A stretch of DNA of 64,000 nucleotides from Progne subis subis (taxonomy: Eukaryota > Chordata > Aves > Passeriformes > Hirundinidae). Position numbers and translations under genes: made by a program. Positions within the stretch are counted from its first letter, which is position 1. Each line of letters starts with the position of its first letter. Of the stretch, positions 49,962-61,706 are shown piece by piece. The notes below the pieces were generated by a model. The model saw only the letters and a program-made list of their open reading frames with translations, did not search any database and was not told the origin of the DNA. The DNA is taken from the NCBI GenBank assembly GCA_022316685.1, contig JAKJHU010000030.1, positions 12,289,360 to 12,353,359 on the forward strand, written 5' to 3'.

Positions 49962-52900
49962 GTATGTAGGTGCTAAATGAGGCAGAATGTGCGCACGGCA
50001 TGCGAGGCTGCCTTTTTCCACTTGTCCATTTTAAAGCATGATTGCAATTTTCTGGACAGCAGCAAGAAAAGTGGGACAACACAGCCCCTCTGTGCAACCC
50101 ACCTGGCGGCAAATGAAGCATCCTTCATGGTAGATTAGCAGTGAAGCCTGCTGGCAAGAGATGGCATGGCGCAGGTCAGGATCAACTTTGTGCAGATGCT
50201 CAGGGTGACTAATGTGCATGAAAACCACCTCAACAGGAAGACCTTACACAGAGAAATACAGAGACGGGACAGACAATACAGAGGCAAGAGTCTGTCCTGC
50301 TTCAGCCAGGGGAATTTAGATTTGATAATGGCTAGGAACCCTCACTACTGCAGGCTGCGCTTTGGGCTCCTCAAAATAACATTAGGCAAAAAGACAGAAT
50401 TACTTCAGTGTTTTCATTTATGACTGCTTCTTCACACATAACTAGCACTCTGCTTTCCAAAACATTGTAGCTCTCTGGAAATTCTGACTGAGAGCAACAG
50501 TGCAACAAGACTTTCAGCAAGACACGAAACCATTATAACAAATATCAAAACAGCGAGTCAGCCTAAATGTTTAATGAAGTGAGATTCAAACATAGCTTAA
50601 TAGATTTTCTTCAAAACGTCACAGGAACATCCATGTTGGCTCTGAAAGAAAATCTTCTTGTTTTCTGTCTGGATCAATTTTGTAAATTAAAATTGTAAGG
50701 AAACACAAGTAAGTTTTATTGCTGAAATCTCACCATGAAGCATTGCAAGGAACATTTATTAGTATGATACTAAAATCAGAGTTCTCTGACTGCATCAATA
50801 GCAAAACAAATTCTCTGCTGATGTAACGTAGTTTAGGTCCTGGGTGCTGTGCTAAAAGGATACTTCAGCTGATGCCACAATCAGGTTGTTCCAAGAGGTA
50901 GATTAATTTAGGTTCAATGGATTTATGTCAAGAGAGAATTTAGCCTAATATTCCTCACTTTGGCTTCTGTCAAGGGAAATATTCTAAGAGGAAATTTAAA
51001 GGGGTTTTGACTGATTTTACTTATCGAATTCCAATAGAAGGCCTCACTAGAGAAAGGAGAAGGTCAGCTTTTCCTCAGCACAATCCAATTTAGATGATTG
51101 TCAGAACAGCAGCAGATGCTTTTGAGAAACCAATAATAAATATTTTTCAGAACTTAGGGACAATTTCTTTTTCATGGATGGTGAGGCACTGCTCAATCAT
51201 GATGGGGTGCAATTTTCAAATGTACATCTTTGCCTCTTTGGGCTTCCCCAATGGCAGTGGAAAGAGGCATAGAGAGAAGTTTGTGTATCTGCAGATTCAG
51301 GCCACAAGAGATGACAAATACTGTTCAGAACAATTTACATAAATGTTTGACAGGAAAGGCAAATGGTGGGTTTAATTGTATCTCTCTTGGATGGAAAGAG
51401 AGACTGGACAACTTCTTGGTCCAAGTGGCCCTGCAGACCTCCCCATGCAGCATACTCTGCTTTGCTCTCATCTTCTCACACAGATCCTGCCCTCCTGGCA
51501 AAGGATTGAACTTTTATACCTCTCCCTTCAGTAAGACACTGCTTTATACAAATGCCAGCAAATGAACCCTGATAAAATAATCAATCAGTTTAACAGAATG
51601 AAATCCTTGTGTACAAAAAGATGACATTAAATTATTGCCTAACATATAAAAGGAATGTAGCCCAATTACACCTTCACTATATACAATGAAATACCTCTCA
51701 AACAATTCCTCAACAAAACAATAAACCTGTCATGAAAGAAAAATTTATTGTTCATCAAGGCTGTGTATTCAGGAAGTAATACTACTTTCAGGGTCATGTT
51801 GGTACTAACTCAGCTTGAGATTAAAGAAAATTATAGGGATTCTTCACTGTATTTTACACTTCCCCTTTGTGGAGCTAACAAATGTCTGTTTGAGTCCCTA
51901 AATTTTATCAGCAAAGGATTATTCAGTGAAAAATGAAAGTGCAAATTGATAAGAATAGCAATTTATATATGCATCTCTTCTTTCTTTGTAAGACCTTCCT
52001 TCCTGAAAATAATCTTAAAAGTTATATCAGCTTAAACTAAAGTAACTACACTGAATTTGGGGGGAAAAAATTCTTCTGATTTGCATTGGTATCCCTTAGA
52101 GTGGAGTCTGACCTCTTGTCAATATGAAGTAGTCAGATTCCATATTCCTGAATCCATCTATAATTCTGCTTGTAGTCTAACAAAGAAATTGTGAGGTGAA
52201 CTACATCTAATGATTTTCAGCATTAAGAATTCCCTTCTCAATCTTTGCAAAAAAAAGAGATACTAAAATAGAAAGTGTCAAATTGCAGGCTTTTGGTTAG
52301 CTGAGCAGCAAGTTAAAATCACAGGGAGAAAAGGTTGTGAAATAGCCTTAAATATTGATTGGATGCCTGCTCTCATTCTGAGAAGTTTAAGCTGTATATT
52401 CCCATGAGCTTCAGTTGCTGAAACCTTTTCTAACAGCTTTGCTAGGCTACGCAGGCAACTTGCTGGTTCACTAACTACTTATCTAATCAAGCTGTAATTA
52501 GCATGGTTTTCTACAGAGAAAAATTAAAAATGGCCTAAAGCTGTATTAGAGAAGATGCACATTTGGTGAAAGGAAGAAATACAATAGATTTAAGAACTGT
52601 CTTCTATAAAAAGAACGATGGTTTTATCATCCTGGGTTTTTATGAAGATCAGTGGAACAATTGCGCCACATAAATATGATTCCTGAATCTTTTAACAATC
52701 ATTTAAAGCAGAGCTTCTGAACAATTAGAGGTATGATCACAAACCACAGAGCTGCTGAGCAGGGAAAAAGAAGCTAGTTTTAATTCTGCTCCTCCACTAC
52801 ACCGTGAAAGACTGTCATATAATTAAGCTTCCTCAAGCTTTTATGGAAATATTTATGAAAGGAGGTCATATTTTTTAAAAAAACCACTGGTCTATTTATT

Positions 52901-54009
52901 ATTCTAAAAATATTGCATTGACAAAACATTCACCCTGGCTTGATTGTTAAACCTGTTTGTGAGTCAGGCTCAGCAAACATTCTGAAGAGCTGAACATTAG
53001 AACCACAGGACATTTTCAGTCTGTGCCTACTATATGACCCCATTAGCTCGGGCAGAAGAGACAAAACATACTGGGATCACAGCAAGTGGAACAGGGGAAA
53101 TGTGCCTCCCCAGCACTGCTTTCTCTTTCCCTGACCAAACAAAGGCTGTCAAATAAACACTATGAATTACGAGTCCCTTATTTCAGAGAGAATATTGCAG
53201 AGCTGCAGGGCTACAGGAAAACAAGGCAGGTCAATAAAAACAATAAAAGTCTTGGTAGCATTCTCCTAGGAGAAGATATTGCGATGATTGGAGTTATTTA
53301 CCTGAAAGTCTCAGTTCAGGAACAGGAACCAGATAGCTTAGGGTGGCTGACATGGTTTCTAGCCTCCAGATGTTGGCTCTGCCCTCTTGGAAGATCCCAT
53401 TTGTGCAGCACTGCTATCAGAGAGGTTTGTAGAGCTACTGCTGAGCCCCTGATGGAGGACAGCTGGAGAGAGAGCACTACGGATAGCTCCCTTCTGGGCT
53501 GTGAGAACCTTAGAGAAGGCAGAAGGGTCATTTGTCCTTTCCTGCCTCAAGGCTGGAGGCAAGAATGGAGGTGGTAAGAAGGCAATAGCAATGAAATTAA
53601 ACACGGAACCAATTCAAGTGCAAGAGAAAATTCTTTCCTGAAACATAGACCTATGCCGTGAACCTTTGATGCTGCAGGGCACTGCTGATGGTGAGAATGT
53701 GACAAGGTGAAAGAACGGGATGTGGATATTGCTTTGCTAAAGGTGGTCTAAGTGAAAATTGCTACAGTTTTGACTCTTAGAGTAGTAGTCTTTCTTATGC
53801 TTACTTTGAAGTCTCGCCTCATTGAGCCAATCTGTAATGAGTAGCAGGAGGAGGATGCCTAAAGCAGTAGCTCTCATCAGTGGAGGTCTTCTGACACCTT
53901 CCTTTCAGTGGAGAAGGATAGGACACTTCCAGATGTTCCATCAGAGCTGTGCAGAGCTCTGCTAATGCCCTGTCTGACTGCAGCCCCAGGATGATCCCAG
54001 TACCCCTCT
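49962..54009. other. Unassigned intergenic DNA
   Basis: About 4 kb with no recognised gene. The AT-rich stretch 52400-52750 contains homeodomain-type 'taatta' cores and could be conserved regulatory DNA, but nothing in a single sequence can show this. The 163-codon frame at 53086-53577 matches nothing known. Confidence 0.4.
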
Positions 54010-54246
54010 GCTCGGGGTCACAGCAAAAGGATAGGGTAAAGGTCACAGATTCCAGCAAGGGAATCTTCAAACTTGCACAAGAAAGGAAGATTTCCCCGAG
54101 GCAACAGGGCCCAGGAGAGACAGTGCTGCCTTCATCTTTGGAAGTATTCAAAAACAGCGTGGAGAAACCTGGAGTAAGACAGCCCTGCTCAGGGCAGGAG
54201 GCTAAAGCAGCTGTCATGTGTATCTGATGGCCTCCTGTACTTCAGC
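54010..54246 (+). mobile_element. Diverged CR1 LINE 3' region
   Basis: Blocks in CR1 order: 'tcacagcaaaaggatagg', 'ttccagcaagggaatcttcaaact', 'gcaacagggcccaggagagacagtgctgccttcatctttggaagtattcaaaa' (the wound-like counterpart of 'ggttgcccagagagg...tccatccttggagatattcaaaa'), 'ccctgctcagggcagg' and 'ctgatggcctcctgtacttcagc'. The octamer tail is gone. The minus frame at 53819-54217 and the plus frame at 53949-54227 overlap it and are not genes. Confidence 0.6.
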
Positions 54247-55268
54247 ACAGAGCCAGGTTAAACATCAATACCTCAATATCAGTTAGACTTGTCATACAAG
54301 GTGCTGGAAGGAAAGATGGGAAATTGACTCTGCATAGGAATGACCTTGTGGACCAGCCCTGGGCTCTACAAGGCTTTACATGTGGGAGAAGAGCCAGGGC
54401 TGGATGCCACCAGCTCTCTACAGACCATGGATGGAGGGGAAGGAAAACATCTCTCTGTGACTGCCCTGAGGATGTCTATCATGATAACTTGATCCTTGAC
54501 TAGCTAATGGATCTACTTCAGCGAGAAAGGACTTAAATAAAGATTAACCTTTGTAATCTTAGGGAAATGAGAAGGAAATGTAGAATGACCTTTTACCAAT
54601 TCACTGCTACACTTTCTTCTCTGTCTGGTAAAAGGCAATAATAATCATCCTACAGAAACTCAAGGAAAGTCATCAGTGCACATTGTTCCCATCTGATTTT
54701 TCAACATTTCTGTCTATCTCCTGCCACAAATCATCTGAAATTGTCTCCATTCATTAGAAAAGAATATAATTAGAAATAATATGAAAACATTTATTTTCTT
54801 AAAGAGCACTAACTCTGCAAATGTCTGGTATATCAAGAATATTTTCCAGATCCCCAGGTCCCACTGAAATTAAACTGAACCTCAATTATTTTTCAGAGAT
54901 ACCCACAAATCTCCAACATTTTCATTTCATTTCAATACATTTTTCCCTGTCTCTACTGACCTCAGAAATTCATGGCCCCAAGACACAGAACAATCAACTT
55001 TTCTGTAATTATTTGAAGACAGATATTTGTTCCATATTTTTAAATAGCAATATGATAATAAGGCAGAGGTTTATTTGACTCACAGACACCAGCAGCTGCA
55101 GTTTCCCTTAGGAAAATAACCATAACTTCCGAGGTTGAAAAGTTTATATGACATCCTTGCGAATCCCATGCCTAGATTTATGGTCAAGTCCATCTGCAAG
55201 GCCACATTAGATAATTATTGTACAATTCTAGAGAACAGTACACCAAAAAGCAATTTAGTACATATTAT

Positions 55269-55269
<1 letters not shown>
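54247..55269. other. Unassigned intergenic DNA
   Basis: Nothing recognised between the diverged CR1 and the poly(A) run. Confidence 0.45.

Positions 55270-55305
<36 letters not shown>
55270..55305. repeat. Uninterrupted poly(A), 36 bases
   Basis: A36 with no interruption. No AATAAA lies in the ~30 bases before it, and no flanking duplication of the downstream 'tccaaagtgcataag' was found, so evidence for a processed insertion is lacking. Confidence 0.95.
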
Positions 55306-55308
<3 letters not shown>

Positions 55309-56772
55309 AAAGTGCATAAGCTCTTCTAAAATATTGAAATTCATCCCATCTTGAGGAGCTTGTGTAACAGTATTTCGTATGAGCACTCGCCTGACCTTGC
55401 AATGGCTTCATGCACTGGTGCTGAATGAAGACAGATTTGACTGATGAATTCCTCTCCATTGCTTTTTGCCTTTCATTCTCATCTCCAAGCATGCAGCAGT
55501 CACAAATGAATGCAGTATTCCTTCATATCTTTTTGAGTACTTATCTGTTCTTCTCTTAAAAACACCATATCCTCAGCAGCTGTAGTCCTCTGCTCTTTCC
55601 TGTACTTTTGTGATGTACTGCCACAATTTAAGCCCCTGACTTTTGGGACTATTAAACTCCCTTTTATGTTCTGTGGGCATGAAGTGTTGAGTGCAGATGA
55701 GACCGGGACAAGCCATGTTATGCAAGAGCAAATACTGAGTAGAGCACAGTAATTTTCTGTCTTGAGAACTGTAATGTAGCCACTGCCTAATTTTCTCCCT
55801 CCGTTCCCTTCATTCTTGCTAGCAGCATCTGAAGGCACTAATTTTGCACATGCTCCAGTGAAAACAGCAAGATGTCTTTTTCTTCATCAGCTTCAGTGAA
55901 GAAGGGATTTCTTCTACAAAACCTAACAGATCTTGAAAAAATTATTTTTAAAGATAGCTGAATAAATCTATCAACAGAAAGTTTCATATTTCACTCTGAA
56001 ATTTACTTAGAAGTATTACATTTCTAATTGAGTTCTGTACTCCAGAGCTGCTAAGCCCAAGTAAATTTCTTTACCACTTTTGATCTCAGCAAAACTTGCC
56101 GTTTTACACCAGTTGAAGATCTGTCTCAAATTACAAAGCAAAATCGTATAAAACCAATTTTCATTTACTCTGTGACCTTCCCTTACAAAATTATAGTCAT
56201 CCAGTGTAAATAATTTTCATGGAATACATCTTCTCCATTACAATCAATAATAGAAGCAGAGAGCAGATGAGAAGATACTGTAGCTATGTTAGAAAAATTT
56301 CCCAACAGATTTGAATGACTGCTTCATTTCTCACAAATACTACATTTTTAAAGCAGTCTTACATGTTTTAATTGCAATGGGCAACACAGCATGCTAAGAC
56401 CATCACTGCAAAGCAGTGCCTGAAGCTCTAAAACACTGAAACTAATGATCTAAAATTTCACAGAGGCAACCACAGGCAACACAGCAGGTTTGTGTTTCTG
56501 TTAGAACGAAAATATTTTCATGTAAGCCAAAACGACACATATAATCTCATGAATAGAGCATAGACCAAGGGAAAAGTGATGTAGCCACTATGTATATATA
56601 TGAAACATCTCCTGCAAGACACAAAAACTGTGACTGGTGGGAATCTGTATTGCTCTGTCATGTTAGTCTAAGTGCATGCATCACATTGTATGGGCTGAAT
56701 TAATTTTACTTCTTTTCTCATGCCAAGAAATTCATCCTGATGCTGTCTTTTAGTTCTCATACCAATTCTTCG
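55306..56772. other. Unassigned intergenic DNA
   Basis: AT-rich sequence with no gene or named repeat seen. The minus frame at 55500-55838 is unrecognised. Confidence 0.45.
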
Positions 56773-56865
56773 CTTTTTTTTTTGTTTGTTTTGGGGGTTT
56801 TTTTGGTTTTTTTTTTTTTGTTTTGTTTTGTTTTGTTTTGTTTTGTTTTGTTTTGTTTTGTTTTG
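56773..56865. repeat. T-rich tract ending in (TTTTG)10
   Basis: Ten exact TTTTG units at 56816-56865, preceded by a T-rich stretch with G clusters from 56773. The minus frame 56668-56877 (Lys/Gln/Asn/Thr repeats) is an artefact of it. Confidence 0.95.
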
Positions 56866-59799
56866 GAATGTCTTCATTAACTTTTAACGGGCTAGAAAAG
56901 TCGCCAAACAAACTCAGAAGAGTTGTCTGGTGATTTTCCTATTATTCTGGGGGAATATCTAGAGATACTGAGCAGTGTCTTTATTTCAAATCCATGAACA
57001 ACAAAACATTTTCTTTTTCTTTCCATATGGGCAAATTGGGATTTCTGCTTCACATTGGAAATTTTAGTGAATCATTTCAAGCTCACTATTCACTCTTTTC
57101 TGCTTCAGAAATTGCAGCAATATTTACTGAGTTGGCAATCACAACAATTCTCCATGAGTGAATTCAGGGTTATAAGATAAAGGAATACAGGATCAAATGA
57201 CAATTTTGGTAGACACAGTGCAGCAACAGGGTATGGCTGGTCACCACACGGCTTTGGAAAAAGGGCTGCTGGGGCAGCATCTATAGTGGTAAGATAAGGG
57301 TGAGTTTGGAGATTTGCTCTGTGTGTGATCGTGCATGCTGTGCACGTGCAGGGGATGCCTGTGCCCAGTGTAGGCTGGGGAGACAGGGTAACTCCTGCCC
57401 AGAAATCCACCAACATCCACTGGCATTGTTCAGTGCAAAAGCAGAGACCCATGCCAGCCTAAGCCAGTACCTCTGGTTAGAGGCAGGACTTGGGCTGCTC
57501 GCATACCCAACATGATCATGAGGTTGGAAGCACAACTCCTGCAGCGGGGGTGAGGAAGGCGCCATCTGTCCTGCCCTACCCCATGCTGCTGGAGAAGCCC
57601 CCAGCCTGGGAGACTGAGTGTGGTCCGTGGACCAGGCACTCTGCATGATCCAGCAGGATCACCAGCACGCTCTGTCCCCAGCCCTCAGGGGACACCAGCA
57701 CCTACAAGGTTGTTTTGTCACCTCCTTTGGCCACCCAGACTGCACTGCAAGCAATGCACAGTGAGGCAGCCAGAGCCCCATTGGGGACAGGCATGAGAAG
57801 TGCCAGGCTTGGGCATCTTGTCACAGTTGCCCTTTGACTGCTGAAGAGCCACAAACAAAAATCTCCACTCTTTGAATGTCAGACAATGTCCTTCAGTTGT
57901 GGCTTTATTCTGTGATGTTCACGGGTGGTAAAAGAGCTGGAGACAGAAATACTTGTCCCCTGCCAGGAATTATTAATGCCTTCCTTTATGAAATGAGAAA
58001 GGCATGTATGAGCAATCCCTAAACACAAATTAGATGGCTAGGTCAGAGGATGCTGGTCTGGTAAGGAGCCATCTCCTATTCTATTATGAGGATTTCAAGG
58101 GGAGCCTCAAGCAGTTACTTGAACCCTCACTTTCTTGCCTAGTTAGGATGGACCATGTGGGTAAAGGCACCAATTGCAATTCTTAAAAAAAGCAATAAGC
58201 TCCTCCAAGCGGTGAAGAAGGACCTACTGACACTTGACACATCTAGAAATCGTGCCAAGTAATTGTCTACAGAGCTGAGGTTATTGTCATCAGCCTACTT
58301 TTAGAAAACTGTATCTCTGTAAATATTATATGTACATATTGTACATATTGAAGCGTGCAGCTATTTGGGAAAAGTTTAAAGAAGCAGAATAGACTAACAG
58401 TTGGGAATACTTAAATTGTTGTGTATTGTTTTTAATCACTCTTCTTCCGTGGCAAAAACTAACCTGAGGGGGAAAAAAAGGCCCCTCCTTGAAAGAGAAC
58501 AAGACAGAGAGATCCAAGAGCAGGATGGGTTTCTGATTAAAGCAGGAAAAAGAACTGGCTACAGTTGTGTCTCTAATTTAGGACTAGTTACTTCTTTTTA
58601 AGACTTTCTACCTAATTATCCTGATGGTTTTGTTGTTGTTTTTGGTTTTTGGGGTTTTTTTAAGACCTACTAATTCACAAGTCTTCAGTAAAATACTCCA
58701 TTATTAATTACAGGGGGATTTATCATGTTTTGAAATACTCAGATAAGGAAATGTTCTGTGCTGAAGCAAAGGAGCAACCTTCTACACTGTAACCAGGACT
58801 TCTAAGAACAAAGTCTTGACTGAAATAAGCATCACACAGAACTGAGATCCTAAATAACCCAAGTGCAAGAGCTAAGGAAGTGAAAAGCATACCAGAGATT
58901 TCTTTTAAAAAACACCAAGAAATAAACAATCCCAAGGGCAAATCTGTCTCAGATTCTTTCCTAGGAAGAACATTGTACCATATGCTTGTAAATCCCATAT
59001 ACAACTCAAAGAAACAAGGCTGCTCCCATCCTTTCAAAAATGCCCACCAGCCCTTCCAGACATCTACAATCAGGCAATGACACCAGGCCTTTGCTTTGCC
59101 AGTTGTTCCATTCTGGCAAGTACATTTGGGTACTTTATTGCATATTACCTAAAGTTTTGTTATGGGATGAATCCCATGGATTCAGGGACACTGTGCAAGC
59201 CTCAAAGGAGACAGAGCATTAAGTCTGCTATTCTGGTCTCCCAACACCTGGATATGTTATTCAGTCTTGTCTTTCTCAGATGCTTTCCTCCTCAGAGGGC
59301 TTTCCTGGCAGGAAGGCATTGGACAGAGAGTACCAGAGCCACGACTTTTGCTAACTGAGATGTCCTATGTATGTTAAATAGATTGCAGTGCTGCACTGTG
59401 ACCAGGTTCCCACATGTCCTGGGTTGCTTTATTGCTTCTGTATTCCCCAAACAGGAGGGAGGAACAGGATTAAAAATAAAATAGAATCTTGTGTATTTGC
59501 CTATATGAGGTTTCCTCATATAGGTGTGGGACTGCCAGTAATCAGCATTGTGGACAACAGCAATATTAGAAAATAACTCAAAAAAAAAAAAACGTGATAC
59601 AAAAAATAAAGTTGAATGTTTTTGTGTTCCTGCTAGATGAACTGCAGGAAATCCAGATCTAACAAAAAGTAATCAAAGATAATAATATAAATCATTAAAG
59701 CCAGCAGGTACTGTACAAAGGAAGACAGAGAAATCATGTAACATGGGGTGATGGCTGTAACAAAAAAAAAATCTATACTAAACTAACAAGAAAACTTAA
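56866..59799. other. Unassigned intergenic DNA
   Basis: No gene recognised. The part 57240-57830 is richer in GC than its surroundings and carries overlapping frames on both strands (57105-57646) with no known homologue. An 11-bp perfect inverted repeat with a 3-nt loop lies at 59500-59524. Confidence 0.4.
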
Positions 59800-60586
59800 T
59801 GAAAGGATGAAATTAAGACTGTATAAGAACACAGGGTAAATAACAAAACTTTTTTCAAATATGTAAGGAAGATGAGGTCAATAAAGGAATCATTTGTGTC
59901 TCCCAGAGACTCAAGACCAGATGCCAAAAAAAGTTGACATTACAGAAAAATTAAATAAACTTCCTTTACTGTTCATGAGGAAGGAGGATGAAGTGTTGTC
60001 AAAGAGAGAAATGTACATTCCTGAATGGACATTCACTCAAAAGTGAACTTAAGGTCAACATATAAAAAAAGATAGTGTTTAGATTCTGAAAACATTTCTG
60101 GGACTCTGGATCTCAACAGATCCCATCCCATTCATCGGGGAGAGGACAGCAAGGAATCCCTTACAACCAAGTCATCCTGAATTTACTGAATGTAAATAAT
60201 TTCTGATCGAACCTATTGTTTTCTATGATCAAATAACCGTGTGTGTACAAGGGATAATCAGTGGATAACACTTATGTCAGCTTTAGCAGGGCTTTTGACA
60301 GCGTCTCCAACAACATTTGTACCTGAGAAGACTGTGGTCTTGATGGGTGGGCAACCAGCGGTGGGTTGGAGGGTTATGCTCAGAGGACAGTGATTAATGG
60401 GTTGTGCTCCACCCAAGGCAGGCCAGGGCTGACTGGCTTCCCTGCGAGGGCTCTGAGGACTCCTGTGCCTCAGGAGTGTGCCCTGGCAGAAAAGGTGGCC
60501 AGTGGTGTCCTGGGCTGTGCTGGTGGGAGCACAGCCAGGAGCTTGTGGGAAGGGACTCTCATCCCACTGAGCTCCTGCTGACCCAC
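59800..60586 (+). mobile_element. CR1 LINE ORF2 fragment, 5' part of an interrupted copy
   Basis: 'Ttttttcaaatatgtaaggaag' through 'ctgttcatgaggaaggaggatgaag' matches CR1 ORF2 upstream of the polymerase. At about 60250-60400 a decayed reverse-transcriptase block can be read (…YVSFSRAFDSVSNN…GLDGWATSGG…AQRTVING). It then jumps, near 60410-60470, to the later 'tgtgccctggcag…gtcctgggctgtgctgg' block. The catalytic FADD region is therefore deleted. The copy stops at 60586, where an LTR is inserted, and resumes at 61244. It carries frameshifts and stops throughout. The left boundary is approximate. Confidence 0.75.
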
Positions 60587-61243
60587 TGTCGCTTGTCTCT
60601 CACAGAGCTATGGCTCTGTTTTCGCCCAGGCTAGCTCGAGACTGTGACAAGACAGGAAAACTCCCCTGGGTCCTAGAAACCTGGGGAGCGGTGAGGAGCT
60701 TTTCCCCTTATCACAAGAGAGAGATCCCGTCAAGTGGTGGAGAAAAGGAGCCAGACTTGATCTGAGGGTGAATCCAAAGTCTTCATTTCAGTCTTGTTCC
60801 CATCCTGTTTGGACGTCTGCCTCAGACCACAGCTCAAACCAAGTTGTGGCTGAGGCCTCGTGGTCTGGGCTTATAAGCAGGGGAGGGGCTAAAAGAGGGG
60901 ACAAACCAACACCCAGTGAGGGACAAGGTGGGAGTGGAACAGGGTTGAAGGGACATTCAAGGAAACCAATGGGGAACATAAAAGGAGGAATCTCCTCAGC
61001 TCTTGCCCTATCATTCGATGTCCTTTATCCGAACTCTCCAGAAGCTGGGAGGAACAGCCGAATGACAGACAGGGTCTGTAGGAGCAGACTGGGAGGAATG
61101 TGGGAGGATGGACTGGGAAGAGGGGTAGGGACAAACCTTGGGATATAACATTTTCCAGGAGAACAAGGGAGTACAGAACAAACCACTACAAACTCCAATA
61201 TAAAAATGAAATACAATATGAAAACAAGTAACACACAGCAACA
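60587..61243 (-). mobile_element. Endogenous retrovirus solo LTR (ERVK-like) nested in CR1
   Basis: On the minus strand the element starts TGTTGCTGTG (at 61243) and ends CAAGCGACA (at 60587), i.e. TGT...ACA. It is flanked by 'acccac' (60581-60586) and 'agccac' (61244-61249), a 6-bp target-site duplication with one mismatch; six bases is typical for ERVK-type (betaretrovirus-like) integration. Inside are a reversed CCAAT motif (the + strand reads 'aaaccaatgggg', 60963-60974) and a TATA-like 'cttataag' at 60870-60877. The segment 'gggatataacattttcc' (61140 area) also recalls a common songbird LTR. Removing the 657 bp rejoins the two CR1 halves in register. No gag, pol or env is present. The frames at 60768-61148 + and 60788-61259 - are shadows. 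Confidence 0.82.
60870..60877 (-). promoter_or_regulatory. TATA-like box of the nested LTR
   Basis: 'Cttataag' is palindromic and sits about 370 bp from the LTR 5' end on the minus strand, after the CCAAT-type motif, which is the normal U3 promoter layout. Activity is unproven. I saw no clear AATAAA in the following R/U5 part. Confidence 0.45.
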
Positions 61244-61706
61244 AGCCACATCTAGACACTTTTGAGCTCCTCAGTACAAGAAATATATCAAAAACATGGA
61301 GAAGAATGTTGGGTGCTGGAGCACTAGATTTGTTCAGCCTGAAGAAGAAGTGGCTTCAGGTGGACATTATAGCAGCCTGCCAGCATCAACAAGGAGGCCA
61401 TCAAGAAGATGACCAAACTCTTCCCAGTGACGCTGGGGAGATGAGAGACACTGGGCATAAGTTTGAACACAAAAGGTTAACCAGGGTATTGGGAAAAACT
61501 TTTTCCCAAGAGGACAGTCAGATATTGGAGCAGGTTACCCAAACAACTTCTGCAGTCTCCCTCCTGGGAAGTTTTAAAGACTAAACCAGATAAAGCCCTG
61601 AGCAGCTTAATCTGATCTCAGATCTGGCCTTTCCTTGAGCTGTGTTTGGACCAGAAACCTCCTGAGTTTCTTTCAGCATCAATTATCTTCCTATCCTATG
61701 ATCTGC
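61244..61706 (+). mobile_element. CR1 LINE 3' part, resuming after the LTR
   Basis: The CR1 copy resumes with 'cacatctagacacttttgagctcctcagtacaag', continues 'tttgttcagcctgaagaagaag', 'cttttcccaagaggac…gagcaggttacccaaac', 'cagtctccctcctgggaagttttaaagactaaaccagataaagccctgagcagc', 'aatctgatctcag' and ends 'ttatcttcctatcctatgatctgc', a variant CR1 terminus. With 59800-60586 it is one insertion. The 92-codon frame 61306-61584 belongs to it. Confidence 0.88.

Noticed and set aside
53086..53577. 163-codon plus-strand open frame
   Set aside because: Longest frame outside repeats, but its translation resembles no known protein and overlaps minus-strand frames; no sign of coding.
59500..59524. 11-bp perfect inverted repeat with 3-nt loop
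   Set aside because: Short enough to be expected by chance; not followed by a terminator-like context, which would not apply in a bird anyway.
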